DNA of 64,000 nt, taken from CAISIP01 sp038326025. Its GTDB lineage: Bacteria; Pseudomonadota; Gammaproteobacteria; Burkholderiales; Burkholderiaceae_C. This document shows positions 25,587 through 36,904 of this stretch, one piece after another. The translations under genes were made by a program, and so were the position numbers. The notes under the pieces were generated by a model, which saw only the letters and a list, made by a program, of their open reading frames with translations, did no database searches and had not been told where the DNA came from. The stretch spans positions 1-64,000 of the forward strand of contig JBBQJP010000001.1 in NCBI GenBank assembly GCA_038326025.1, written 5' to 3'. How positions within the stretch are numbered: the stretch's first letter is position 1; every line of letters starts with the position of its first letter.

Positions 25587-26384
25587 TCAGACGGGGCGGC
25601 GGCCCAGTGGGGGAGTCGCACGGGTCAGGACAGGCGCAGGAAACAGTTCGCCGAAATCCGAATCACGTTCGACTCGCACATCGATGTCGGGGTGGTGCGT
25701 GAAGGACATGAACTTGAGCAGCGGATGCTGGGCATCGACCAGGCGCTGGTGGCCAGTTTCGATCTCGAAACCCATGACGCGATGGGGAATGTCGTTGCCA
25801 TGGCGCATGGGGATGAACCCTTGCTCCGGGAACAGGTCCTCGAACATCATCTGATCGTAAGGGCGGTCAAGCGGAGCGCGGGCGGCAACAATGGCCCAGT
25901 CGACACCATCTTCCTCACAATATTGCAAGGTCGCCTTGATCAGGACCATCTTGACCAGGCGTCCGATCGAGCCGCCCACAATACCGAGACGACTGCCTTC
26001 GACCAGTGGACGGTCGCGCAACCAACGCGGAAGGGAAACGCTCTGCTCGACCTTGAGCGGCATGTGGGCGTTGCTTTGCAGTCGCAGGGTACCCAATGGC
26101 TTGCCGTCGACCTTGGACTCGGCCAGCAATACGACGACACCCGGTTCCGTATCCAGGCTTTCCGGTGTGCGCAGTTTGTCAGCAAACTCGGGCAGGTGCC
26201 GGCCATAGGCTTCGGCGCGAATGCTCACAGCCTTGGCCAGTTCCAATTCGCTGCTGACGATGCGCACAGTGAACGGCAAACGCTCCTGGGTCATCGTCAT
26301 CTCGGAAGGTTCCAGCACGATCGTGTTGGCGGCGAACTCTGTGGCCTTGAAAGGCGGGGGGAGAATGGCAGACAAACGGTTCAT
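25587..26384 (-). CDS. LuxI/FeeM-like acyltransferase (possible N-acyl amino acid synthase)
   Basis: A 265-residue protein of the GNAT-like group that includes autoinducer synthases and the FeeM N-acyl amino acid synthase. The segment VSIRAEAYGRHLPEFADKL and the following ESLDTEPGVVVLLAESKVDG strand resemble the substrate side of LuxI/FeeM enzymes; RLGIVGGSIGRLVKMVLIKA fits the pyrophosphate-binding loop and helix. FeeM enzymes join an acyl-ACP chain to an amino acid. An AGGA site precedes ATG 26384. It lies downstream of nothing obvious on its strand (186-base gap to the DUF1223 gene) and upstream of the GGDEF-EAL gene's territory. Family placement moderate; product unknown. Confidence 0.65.
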   Translation of the reverse strand: MNRLSAILPPPFKATEFAANTIVLEPSEMTMTQERLPFTVRIVSSELELAKAVSIRAEAYGRHLPEFADKLRTPESLDTEPGVVVLLAESKVDGKPLGTLRLQSNAHMPLKVEQSVSLPRWLRDRPLVEGSRLGIVGGSIGRLVKMVLIKATLQYCEEDGVDWAIVAARAPLDRPYDQMMFEDLFPEQGFIPMRHGNDIPHRVMGFEIETGHQRLVDAQHPLLKFMSFTHHPDIDVRVERDSDFGELFPAPVLTRATPPLGRRPV

Positions 26385-26571
26385 GATGGAGTCCTGTTTG
26401 GTTTGGGTTGAGACAGTTGAACAAGCATTTACGCCCTTGATACGAACTGTATGACCCGACCCCAGGATTGGTAAGTCACCATTTGTCTAGACCGCCTGTA
26501 GGAAGTCCCCTTACAAATACTTTCGATTTAGGCAGTTATCACGATCGCTCTGATGGATTTACCAAGGCACG

Positions 26572-27342
26572 TCAGCAGCGCAGGGCGACTGCCTGCAGGG
26601 TCTGGCCGTCGCGCGGATCGAACAGCACCAGGTTGATCCTGCGCGTGTGCCCGGTCGATGCGGCGACCGCATGCAGCACCAGGGTCTGCAACCCATCAAC
26701 CCGCGCGCGATGCTGGCCGACAGGTACATATTGCCGAACCACATGGTCGTTGCGCAGTTGCTCACCCGCATTCTCACCGGCGCCCACCGATGTTTGATGC
26801 GCGTCCTCGGTTACGGTCCAGTAGGCGCCCCAGACAGACGGGGCGTCGGGCAGCACCGTCACGGTGGCTTCGAACGCATCGGTGTCCGTTTGGTGTAACG
26901 CGATGCGAAGGCGCGCCGGGGTGTTCTGATGCCCGACCGAATTGCCTGCACTGCGCCATTGGCGCCAGTCGCGCGCGTTGACCAGAACTTGAGGCGTGTA
27001 GATGCTGCGCAAGCCGTTCCAAGCGGCGAGTTGGCGCTGACGCTGGGTGTGCGCTGGCGCAGCGAAGCGATCGACCCAGCCTATATAGTCCCAATAGGCC
27101 ACGTGAAAGGCCTGGATCACCGGTTCTCCCGGGGTTTTCTCTGATGACAAGGAGGACAACCAACGATCGGCTGGCGGACAGGAACTGCATCCCTGGGATG
27201 TATACAACTCGATCACGGGCCGCACCTGCGTGCCCGATTGCACCGTGCAACTGCCCGAGAACGCCGGGCCCCACAGGACGGTGGCGACAAACGCCGTGAC
27301 CCACAGACGGCTGTGGCGGATCGCACAACGGGTAGCTTGCAT
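26572..27342 (-). CDS. DUF1223 secreted thioredoxin-like protein
   Basis: A 256-residue exported protein. The DUF1223 hallmark ELYTSQGCSSCPPADRWL with its CSSC pair follows a signal peptide of about 30 residues, and the segment FHVAYWDYIGWVDRFA is also conserved in the family. The fold is thioredoxin-like and the CxxC suggests a periplasmic redox role, though the family has no agreed function. I start at ATG 27342, because GGAGG lies 8 bases upstream; a longer reading to 27396 would add 18 residues before the signal peptide. Confidence 0.87.
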   Translation of the reverse strand: MQATRCAIRHSRLWVTAFVATVLWGPAFSGSCTVQSGTQVRPVIELYTSQGCSSCPPADRWLSSLSSEKTPGEPVIQAFHVAYWDYIGWVDRFAAPAHTQRQRQLAAWNGLRSIYTPQVLVNARDWRQWRSAGNSVGHQNTPARLRIALHQTDTDAFEATVTVLPDAPSVWGAYWTVTEDAHQTSVGAGENAGEQLRNDHVVRQYVPVGQHRARVDGLQTLVLHAVAASTGHTRRINLVLFDPRDGQTLQAVALRC

Positions 27343-27466
27343 GGCAATGACCTCCGGTGCCAACATGAACACGGTGGTCCGGCGGCTATGGCACACTCGC
27401 CGCCTTCATGACCATGGGTACTATGTCGACCCGGGCGCAGAAAACTTACCGGGAGGAGAAACCAAC

Positions 27467-29869
<2,403 letters not shown>

Positions 29870-29943
29870 ACCGGGCGCTCGCTGCGGGGCCAGGGCCGTG
29901 TCCGGGGACAAGCAACCGGCCGCAATTCGATGCGTCACAAACG

Positions 29944-29966
29944 CCGGTCGACCGGGACCTCATAAT
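29944..29966 (+). promoter_or_regulatory. Candidate promoter with palindrome before the HDOD gene
   Basis: CATAAT at 29961-29966 is a plausible -10 box. A perfect 12-bp palindrome CCGGTCGACCGG (29944-29955) occupies the spacer region just upstream. If transcription starts near 29973, the first ATG (29977) would be almost leaderless while ATG 30004 would have a normal leader. No good -35 is visible. Confidence 0.35.
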
Positions 29967-30003
29967 CGACGCTTCAATGGTTGCCGTGCGGAGCGAGTGC
30001 CCC

Positions 30004-30816
30004 ATGTTGTTGCGTGAGTTGTTGGCGACCGAGTTCGTCCTGCCCAGTATTCCCAAGGTGGTTGCATTGTTGCTGAGCGAGCTCGAGCGCGAGCAGCCGG
30101 ATCTAAAGAAGATTTCGCAGCTAATCAGTACTGATCCGGCGCTGACCGTGGGTCTGCTGCAGTTGTCCAATTGCGCACGCTTCAAGTTGTCCGGTCATAT
30201 CCGCAGCGTGCCGGAAGCGCTGGCGGTGGTCGGTCTGAGCCATGTGCGCGAGATGGCGCAGGTGGCTGCAGCGAAGGCGTCGCTGAAGGCGGTGCCCGGC
30301 ATCCGGCTGCAACAACATTGGGACTATTGTCTGGACGTGGCCAAGGTCTCGCGCTCGCTTGCCGGCGTCGTGCGGCAGAACCAGCAGGCGGCGTTTACGG
30401 CAGGCCTGATTCACTTCATCGGCGAACTGGCGATGCGCATGGCCGCGCCGCAGGATATGGCCGATCTGGACGTCCAGGTGCCGGCCATGGATCCCCGCCG
30501 GGCCCGTGCCGAGCGTCGGCAATTCGACATGGACTTTACCCAGGTGGGTGCGGCACTTGCACGCCAATGGCTCTTTCCCGAGGTGATTGTCGACGCAATC
30601 GAACACCAGGACGCGCCGTTCCTGAACCATGCCTACGAACCGCTGGCCGGCGTCATCCATCTGGCCGCCTGGCGGGCGCGCGCCAAGATGGCCGGACTGA
30701 ACCAGCGTGAGATGGCGGTGAGTTTTCCCGGTTCGGTCGGCGAGGTCCTGTCACTGGATATTGATATGGTGTTGCAGCAGGACCCGATCGACTGGACCAG
30801 CCAGCACGCGGCCTGA
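30004..30816 (+). CDS. HDOD-domain signalling protein
   Basis: A 270-residue single-domain HDOD protein (LLRELLATEFVLPSIPKVVALL, then STDPALTVGLLQLSNCARF). HDOD domains are catalytically inactive relatives of HD hydrolases used in two-component, cyclic-di-GMP and motility signalling. Here the domain is unfused, so the output partner must be separate. I prefer ATG 30004, which has GGAG 11 bases upstream; ATG 29977 would add nine residues. The patatin-like gene follows after 15 bases. Confidence 0.88.
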   Translation: MLLRELLATEFVLPSIPKVVALLLSELEREQPDLKKISQLISTDPALTVGLLQLSNCARFKLSGHIRSVPEALAVVGLSHVREMAQVAAAKASLKAVPGIRLQQHWDYCLDVAKVSRSLAGVVRQNQQAAFTAGLIHFIGELAMRMAAPQDMADLDVQVPAMDPRRARAERRQFDMDFTQVGAALARQWLFPEVIVDAIEHQDAPFLNHAYEPLAGVIHLAAWRARAKMAGLNQREMAVSFPGSVGEVLSLDIDMVLQQDPIDWTSQHAA

Positions 30817-30831
30817 CAAAGGCCTGCGCCT

Positions 30832-31941
30832 ATGCGTGCTTTGCGAATGTATGCGGGACCGGCTGCGATGCGCCGGATCAGCCAGGATGGTCTGCGAAGC
30901 ACGGACATCGGCACGATGGCCGGGGCGGCCGGTGGGCCAAAGGGCCTGATTCTGGGACCACTCGACCGTTTCATATTTGGTCAGTGGCTGGCGCAGAGCA
31001 CTCATGTGGTGCATCTGGTCGGCGCGTCCATCGGCGCGTGGCGAATGGCCACGGCCTGCCTGGACAACAACGTTGCGGCCTTCGAGCAACTCGAACGCGA
31101 TTACATTCGCCAGGAATTTGCCTTGGCACCGGGTCAGAAGCGGCCCACACCGGACATGGTCAGCGAGTTGTTCGGCCGCAATCTGCTGGCGTTTTACGGG
31201 CCCCGTGCAGCGCAGGTGCTGGCGCATCCGCGTTATCGCCTGCACGTGGTCACGTCGCGCGGGCGCCATCTACTGGGTCGCGAGCACGGTTTGCGTACAC
31301 CCCTGGGATATCTGGGCGCATTCCTGACCAACAGCGTGCACCGCAAGGCGATGGGCGCCTGGCTTGAACGGGTGGTTTTTTCCAGTGCCGGAGCGGCGCT
31401 GCCGTTTGACAGCACCGATTACCGTACCCGGCAGGTGGTTCTGAGCGAGGCCAACTTTCATCCGGCGCTGCAGGCGAGTTGCTCGATACCGTTCATGCTG
31501 CGTGCGGTGCACGACATCCCCGGTGCGCCGGCCGGGGCCTATTGGGACGGGGGCATCACCGACTACCACCTGCACCTGAATTACGCCGGCGCACCGGTCA
31601 TGTCGTCGCTCAAACTGCAGGACGCCGAGCGGCAACAACTGGTGCTGTATCCGCATTTTCAGCGCGCCGTAGTGCCCGGCTGGCTGGACAAGCGGCTGCG
31701 CTGGCGCCACAAGCCAACCCACTTTCTGGACAACCTGTTGCTGCTCGCACCCGATCCTCAGTGGGTGCAGTGCCTGCCCAATGGCAAGTTACCGGACCGC
31801 AATGATTTCCTGCATTACGGCCACGACCTGGCGGGGCGCATGAAGGCCTGGAACGCCGCGGTCAGCGCCAGTGCCCAGTTGGCGGACGAGTTTGCACAGT
31901 GGCTGGACGCGCCGGATATGCGCCAGATCACTGCGCTTTAA
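30832..31941 (+). CDS. Patatin-like phospholipase
   Basis: A 369-residue patatin-like protein. The nucleophile elbow reads GASIG (about residue 65), preceded by a glycine-rich oxyanion segment GAAGGPKGL, and the second member of the dyad is Asp in YWDGGITDYH (about residue 240). Members hydrolyse acyl esters of phospholipids or other lipids. It has no signal peptide and should be cytoplasmic or membrane-associated. The gene is 15 bases after the HDOD gene, on the same strand. Confidence 0.85.
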   Translation: MRALRMYAGPAAMRRISQDGLRSTDIGTMAGAAGGPKGLILGPLDRFIFGQWLAQSTHVVHLVGASIGAWRMATACLDNNVAAFEQLERDYIRQEFALAPGQKRPTPDMVSELFGRNLLAFYGPRAAQVLAHPRYRLHVVTSRGRHLLGREHGLRTPLGYLGAFLTNSVHRKAMGAWLERVVFSSAGAALPFDSTDYRTRQVVLSEANFHPALQASCSIPFMLRAVHDIPGAPAGAYWDGGITDYHLHLNYAGAPVMSSLKLQDAERQQLVLYPHFQRAVVPGWLDKRLRWRHKPTHFLDNLLLLAPDPQWVQCLPNGKLPDRNDFLHYGHDLAGRMKAWNAAVSASAQLADEFAQWLDAPDMRQITAL

Positions 31942-32029
31942 CGCACAACACGCGCAGTGATCGCGTGGGCTTGCGCAGCGGCGACAATAGGGTATCGGCC
32001 GCTTGAGGCCCTTTTCCCTGTCGCATCCG

Positions 32030-33001
32030 ATGTCCCGTTTCCTGACCGCCTCGCTCTACAAGTTTGTCGAACTGCCCGACCATGCCGACCTGCAGGCCCC
32101 CTTGCTGGAACTGTGCCAGCGCCATCAGGTCAAGGGCACGCTGCTATTGGCTGGCGAAGGCATCAACGGCACGATCGCGGGCGCGCCCGACGATGTCCAC
32201 GCCGTACTGAAATGGTTGCGCAGCGATGCCCGGCTGGCCGACCTGGAGCACAAGGAGGCCTGGGCCGATGTGGCGCCGTTTCATCGCCTGAAGGTCCGGC
32301 TCAAGGCCGAAATCGTCACCATGCATGTCGATGGACTGCAACCGGCACGTATGGCGGGCACCTATGTGAAACCACAGGACTGGAATGCGCTGATCAGCGA
32401 CCCGGACGTGGTCGTCATCGACACGCGCAATGACTACGAAGTGACGATCGGCAGCTTTGCGGGCGCGCATGACCCCAAGACGCGCAATTTCTCCGAATTG
32501 CCTGCCTGGCTCGAGTCCCAATCCGGCCCCGGCCAGCTGCTCGATGCCGGCGACGGTCGCAAGCGGCGCGTTGCGATGTTCTGCACCGGCGGCATCCGCT
32601 GCGAAAAATCCACGGCCTTGATGCGTCTGCGCGGATTCGACGAGGTCTATCACCTGCAAGGCGGCATCCTCAAGTACCTGGAAACCGTCGCGCCCGAGGA
32701 CAGTCTGTGGCGTGGCCAGTGTTTCGTGTTTGACGAGCGGGTGTCGGTCGGCCACGGGCTGGAGCCGGGCGGGCTGACCCTGTGCCGCTCCTGTCGCAGG
32801 CCGCTCGAGGCGCAGGACATGGCGTCACCGCTGTATCAGGAAGGGGTTTCCTGCGCCGCATGTTTTGCCAGCCGCGACGAGATGAAGAAGCGTGGATTGG
32901 CCGAACGCCAGCGCCAGGTGGATCTGGCCAAATCGCGTGGTCAGGTTCATATTGCCGCTGAAATGCCGAAGCGGCCGTCGGCGCCGGACGCTCAAGAATA
33001 G
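32030..33001 (+). CDS. trhO: tRNA uridine(34) hydroxylase TrhO (rhodanese family)
   Basis: A 323-residue UPF0176/YceA protein. The N-terminal acylphosphatase-like part (LYKFVELPD, then LLAGEGINGTI) is followed by a rhodanese domain with the active cysteine in MFCTGGIRCEKS. TrhO makes 5-hydroxyuridine at tRNA position 34 using prephenate-dependent or oxygen-dependent chemistry. Two CxxC pairs near the C-terminus (CRSC, CAAC) may bind zinc. I use ATG 32030; an upstream TTG would add nine residues. Confidence 0.93.
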   Translation: MSRFLTASLYKFVELPDHADLQAPLLELCQRHQVKGTLLLAGEGINGTIAGAPDDVHAVLKWLRSDARLADLEHKEAWADVAPFHRLKVRLKAEIVTMHVDGLQPARMAGTYVKPQDWNALISDPDVVVIDTRNDYEVTIGSFAGAHDPKTRNFSELPAWLESQSGPGQLLDAGDGRKRRVAMFCTGGIRCEKSTALMRLRGFDEVYHLQGGILKYLETVAPEDSLWRGQCFVFDERVSVGHGLEPGGLTLCRSCRRPLEAQDMASPLYQEGVSCAACFASRDEMKKRGLAERQRQVDLAKSRGQVHIAAEMPKRPSAPDAQE

Positions 33002-33026
33002 AACCATCTGCTGCCGCAGCGTAATT

Positions 33027-33755
33027 ATGGACAACGGCAGGCACGATTCGGTTACCCGCAAGGACGAGACGCCGCCCTGGCTGGCGAATCCGCTCGAGCG
33101 ACTGGCGCATTTGCAAGCGAAGCTGGCCAACGGGAGGCGTGTCGTCGTCGGCCTGGCCGGGTTGCCTGGCGCAGGCAAAAGCACACTGGCGCAGTTTTGG
33201 GTAGATCAGTTGAACCAGCGCCACGGGGCCGGCACTGCCATGGTCATCGGCATGGACGGTTTTCACCTCACCCGGGCTGAGTTGTCCGCCATGCCCGATC
33301 CGCAGGCTGCGTCGGCGCGCCGCGGAGCACCTTGGACCTTTGATCCGCTGGCGCTGGCGCAACGTTTGCGACAGGTCAAGGCCTTGCCTTGGGTCAATGC
33401 AGCTCAGGGCCGCAACAACGCCGTGTTGTGGCCCGGGTTTGACCATGGCGTCGGCGATCCGCAGCCCGATGCCATCACCATCCCGGCGTCCGTGCGCCTG
33501 ATTTTGCTGGAAGGCTTGTATCTGCTGCACCGTGGCGATGGCTGGGACCTGTCCGCACTGCTCGACGAATGCGGGTACCTTGATGTTCCACTGCCGCTGG
33601 CCATGGAGCGCATCACCTTGCGCCACATGGCGGCGCACGGTATGAGCCGGAAACAGGCGTCGGCCCGGGTCGACAGCAATGACCGTCTCAATGCCGCGAT
33701 CGTGGCAGCCAGTTGCCACCGGGCTGACTGGCGCGTCGCCGACACGCCGCACTGA
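33027..33755 (+). CDS. P-loop kinase of the uridine/pantothenate kinase-like group
   Basis: A 242-residue P-loop kinase. Walker A is GLPGAGKST (about residue 47), followed by the substrate-side MDGFHL motif (about 78) and LLEGLYLL, as in the YggC/YFH7 group related to phosphoribulokinase, uridine kinase and pantothenate kinase. The substrate of this group is not settled; it is not a canonical CoaA by length. ATG 33027 lies 25 bases after trhO. Confidence 0.8.
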   Translation: MDNGRHDSVTRKDETPPWLANPLERLAHLQAKLANGRRVVVGLAGLPGAGKSTLAQFWVDQLNQRHGAGTAMVIGMDGFHLTRAELSAMPDPQAASARRGAPWTFDPLALAQRLRQVKALPWVNAAQGRNNAVLWPGFDHGVGDPQPDAITIPASVRLILLEGLYLLHRGDGWDLSALLDECGYLDVPLPLAMERITLRHMAAHGMSRKQASARVDSNDRLNAAIVAASCHRADWRVADTPH

Positions 33756-33778
33756 CACCATTGCCCGGGACTGGGCTG

Positions 33779-34915
33779 CTACATGGATTGCAACAACATG
33801 GTGCGGTAATCGTCGCGGCTGGCCAGGCGGGGATTGGTCTTGTGGCAATGGTCGGCCATGGCGCCGTCGATGATGGCTTCGAACTGGCCTTCGCTGACGC
33901 CCATGGCGGCCAGTCCGGTCGGCAGCCCGAGGCGCTGGCTCATGTCCTTGATCGCTGCACCGATCTCGGTACCCGGGGCCAGGCCCATGGCCCGCGCCAT
34001 GCGTTCCAGGCGCTTTTCCTTGCGGATCGACTCGGCGCTGGCATTAAAGGCGATGACCGCCGGCAGAAATACCGCGTTGAGCGTGCCGTGGTGCAGCCGG
34101 GGATCAATTCCGCCCAGGCTATGGCTCAGGGAATGTACACAGCCCAGGCCTTTCTGGAACGCCATTGCGCCCTGCATCGAAGCACTCATCATGTTCAGCC
34201 GCGCTTCGCGATCGCTTCCGTCGCGGGTGGCGCGTTCGATATGGGCCCAGGCGCGCTCTAGGCCATCGAGGGCGATGCCGTCAGCCGGTGGGTTGAAGGC
34301 CGGCGCCATGAAGGTTTCCATGCAATGGGCCACGGCGTCCATGCCGGTGGCGGCGGTCATACGCGGGCCCAGGCCGAGCGTCAACTCCGGGTCGCAGATC
34401 GCGGCGCGCGGAACCAGATGCCAGGAGTGGAAACCCAGCTTGCGGCCATCGTCCAGAATCAGGATCGCGCCGCGCGCGACCTCGCTGCCGGTTCCGCTGG
34501 TCGTGGGCACCGCGATCAGCGGCAGGCAACGATCGGTGATGCGCGTCGAGCCGCCTTCGATGGTCGCGTAAGTCTTCAGGGCGCCGTCGTGCCGGGCCGC
34601 GATCGCCACGCCCTTGGCACAGTCGATGGCCGAGCCGCCTCCGAGCGCGATCAGCCCATCACAATGGCGATCGTGAAACACATTGGTCGCCGCGCGCACG
34701 GCCGCTTCGGTCGGGTTGGAGGGTGTTTCGTCAAAAACAGAGGTCTCCATGTCGGCCAGGGCATCGAGCGCCCGGGTCAGCAAGCCGGCGGCCTTGATAC
34801 CCTGGTCGGTCACGATCAGCGGGCGGGTGATGCCGATGCGTTCGCACTCCTGGCGCAACAGTGAAAGAGCGCCGAAGTCAAACTGGATTTGTGTCACGTA
34901 GTAGATCAGTGCCAT
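33779..34915 (-). CDS. Iron-containing (group III) alcohol dehydrogenase
   Basis: A 378-residue Fe-dependent alcohol dehydrogenase. The NAD-binding GGGSAIDCAK and TTSGTGSEV motifs are present, and the metal ligands occur in GMDAVAHCMET and in the HSLSHSLGG region, with the late His in PRLHHGTLN. It would interconvert a primary alcohol and an aldehyde, or act on lactaldehyde or 1,3-propanediol-type substrates. ATG 34915 is chosen because GAGG precedes it and the protein then starts at the usual place; upstream in-frame sequence is not family-like. It converges on the kinase gene, only 23 bases away. Confidence 0.92.
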   Translation of the reverse strand: MALIYYVTQIQFDFGALSLLRQECERIGITRPLIVTDQGIKAAGLLTRALDALADMETSVFDETPSNPTEAAVRAATNVFHDRHCDGLIALGGGSAIDCAKGVAIAARHDGALKTYATIEGGSTRITDRCLPLIAVPTTSGTGSEVARGAILILDDGRKLGFHSWHLVPRAAICDPELTLGLGPRMTAATGMDAVAHCMETFMAPAFNPPADGIALDGLERAWAHIERATRDGSDREARLNMMSASMQGAMAFQKGLGCVHSLSHSLGGIDPRLHHGTLNAVFLPAVIAFNASAESIRKEKRLERMARAMGLAPGTEIGAAIKDMSQRLGLPTGLAAMGVSEGQFEAIIDGAMADHCHKTNPRLASRDDYRTMLLQSM

Positions 34916-35037
34916 GGTGCCTCGTCGGTGTAGGATCAAACTCCGAATGTAGCAAGAACCCACCAGGCATGGCGCGTTGGACCTGCGCCGCAATCGGCGC
35001 GGTCTTGTCCCACCTTGTGTTCAATCCGACACCCACG

Positions 35038-35913
35038 ATGACCGAACCTGCCCGAACAGACTTCCGACTGATCCACCGGCTGCGGGTGCGCTGGGCCGAG
35101 GTGGACCTGCAACGCATCGTCTTCAATCCGCACTACCTGATGTACATCGACACCGCCTTTACCGAATACTGGCGGGCGATGGCGATCCCGTACGAACAGA
35201 TCCCGCAGACACTCGGCGGTGACCTCTACGTGAAGAAATCCACGCTGGAGTACCACGGTTCCGCGCGGCTGGACGACTTGCTCGATATCGGTGTGATGTG
35301 CGCACGCATCGGAACGTCGTCGATGGTTTTCCGCGCAGCAGTGCTGCGCAATGATGTGCTGCTGGTCAGTGGCGAACTGGTGTATGTGTTTGCCGACCCG
35401 CTGACCCAGACCTCCAAACCCGTTCCACCCGCTTTGCGCGAACTGTTGCAGTCGTTCGAGGCTGGCGTATCCCCGGTCGATGTCCGGGTGGGCACCTGGG
35501 CCGAACTTGGAGCACAGGCGAGCGCGCTGCGCCGCGAAGTGTTCATGGACGAACTGGGTATCGCGCATGGTCTGGATCAGGATGCTGCAGATGACAACGC
35601 GGTGCATGCGCTGGTGTGCAACCGCATGGGTCTGGCCCTGGCAACGGGCCGATTGATGCAAGAAGGCCCGGCGCTGGCCAGGATCGCCCGGGTTGCGGTC
35701 AACCGCACCATGCGTGCGACCGGCTTCGGCCAGGTGGTGATGAACGTGTTGATGCAAGTGGCGTCCGGGCGCGGCGATACCCGTGTGGTGCTGCAGTCGC
35801 AATGCAGCGCCGAAGGCTTTTACACCCGTCTCGGTTTCATGCCCATCAGCGACGTCTACGAGGAAGCGGGCATCCCCCATCTCGACCTGGCGCGCCCATT
35901 GACCCGCTTGTAG
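35038..35913 (+). CDS. YbgC/FadM thioesterase fused to a GNAT domain
   Basis: A 291-residue two-domain protein. Residues about 10-135 form a 4-hydroxybenzoyl-CoA-type hotdog thioesterase (RVRWAEVDLQRIVFNPHYLMYIDTAF, with the catalytic-type Asp in EVD). Residues about 150-291 form a GNAT acetyltransferase (LRREVFMDELGI, then RVAVNRTMRATGFGQVVM and a SAEGFYTRLGF C-terminal motif). The frame is continuous across the junction, so this is a true fusion. The pairing suggests hydrolysis and acyl transfer using acyl-CoA, but neither substrate is known. An upstream in-frame ATG at 34969 is possible. Confidence 0.87.
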   Translation: MTEPARTDFRLIHRLRVRWAEVDLQRIVFNPHYLMYIDTAFTEYWRAMAIPYEQIPQTLGGDLYVKKSTLEYHGSARLDDLLDIGVMCARIGTSSMVFRAAVLRNDVLLVSGELVYVFADPLTQTSKPVPPALRELLQSFEAGVSPVDVRVGTWAELGAQASALRREVFMDELGIAHGLDQDAADDNAVHALVCNRMGLALATGRLMQEGPALARIARVAVNRTMRATGFGQVVMNVLMQVASGRGDTRVVLQSQCSAEGFYTRLGFMPISDVYEEAGIPHLDLARPLTRL

Positions 35914-35921
35914 GTCGATCG

Positions 35922-35952
35922 CCGGGCCGGGCTGCGCCTGGTTGCGGCCCGG
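35922..35952. terminator. Hairpin between convergent genes
   Basis: CCGGGCCG (35922-35929) pairs with CGGCCCGG (35945-35952) around a 15-base loop, followed by a short GTTT. It lies between the ends of the thioesterase-GNAT gene and ygfZ, where a bidirectional terminator is expected. Confidence 0.4.
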
Positions 35953-35955
35953 GTT

Positions 35956-36888
35956 TCAGATGTCCTCGAGCAGCGGGTAGGGCATGACGCGTACCAACAC
36001 ATCAGGGCCGTCGGCGCCGCCCAGGTGCAGATCGCCTGCCTGCAACGCAGCCACCTGACCCGACACGATGGCGTCCCAGCCGCCCTGCGGATGGGGCGCA
36101 GCCTGTACGACAGTGGCGCATGGTTGCTCGCCATCGTCACTGCGGAAGATTTCCTGGCCGGCAGTCAGCGCAGCGGCGCAATGGGCCAGCATGGCCCGGC
36201 GTTTGAGCACCCCCCGAAACTGGCTGCGCGCGACCACTTCCTGTCCCGGGTAACAACCTTTCTTGAAATTTACGCCGCCAACCGACTCGTAATTGAGCAT
36301 CTGCGGCACAAAGGCCTCCACCACTGCGGCATTGACCATGGCCACCCCGGCCTGGACTTCGCCGAACTGCCAGAGATCCAGGGCCATGGATTCGCCTTCC
36401 GGCAAAGGGTCCGCCGCCGGGGCCAGCCACAGTGCACGCGCTACCTCGCCGGCCGGATAAAGCAGCACCACAGTGGCATTGCCATGATCCTGGCGCGACC
36501 AGGGCTTGCCAGACGCAAGGCCAAATGGCGTGACTGCAGAGCCGGCCAGGCCGCAAATGCGGTAGTCGTCGCTGGCATCGCTCAAACGCGCCTTGGCGCG
36601 CATCACGAACATCGACAGGCGCTTGAGTACGGCCGGCAACACGTCTCGCTGGCAAATCAGCAGAATCTCGTCCGGCGAGCGCTTGAAGCCGATGAAACTG
36701 GCCTGCATTCGGCCTTTGGCCGTGCAAAAGGCGGCGAGCCGGGCCTCGGACATTCCCAATAGCGCGAAATCGTGGGTCAACTGCCCCTGCAAAAAGCTGG
36801 CCGCATCGGCGCCTTCGACGCGGATCACGCCCAGCGGGGTCAACAAGGCCAGGCCATCAGGTAATGATTTCATGGCGTCAATTATCAT
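35956..36888 (-). CDS. ygfZ: tRNA-modifying / Fe-S maintenance protein YgfZ (GcvT-like)
   Basis: A 310-residue folate-binding GcvT-like protein with the diagnostic KKGCYPGQEVVAR motif near residue 225 (the conserved cysteine of YgfZ). YgfZ helps keep certain iron-sulphur enzymes such as MiaB active. The start could be ATG 36888 or ATG 36873; the first has a purine run directly against it, the second has no good site. Its start region is only 16 bases from the start of divergently transcribed mltG, a common arrangement in Burkholderiales. Confidence 0.92.
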   Translation of the reverse strand: MIIDAMKSLPDGLALLTPLGVIRVEGADAASFLQGQLTHDFALLGMSEARLAAFCTAKGRMQASFIGFKRSPDEILLICQRDVLPAVLKRLSMFVMRAKARLSDASDDYRICGLAGSAVTPFGLASGKPWSRQDHGNATVVLLYPAGEVARALWLAPAADPLPEGESMALDLWQFGEVQAGVAMVNAAVVEAFVPQMLNYESVGGVNFKKGCYPGQEVVARSQFRGVLKRRAMLAHCAAALTAGQEIFRSDDGEQPCATVVQAAPHPQGGWDAIVSGQVAALQAGDLHLGGADGPDVLVRVMPYPLLEDI

Positions 36889-36904
36889 CCTCTCTCATTC
36901 ACAT

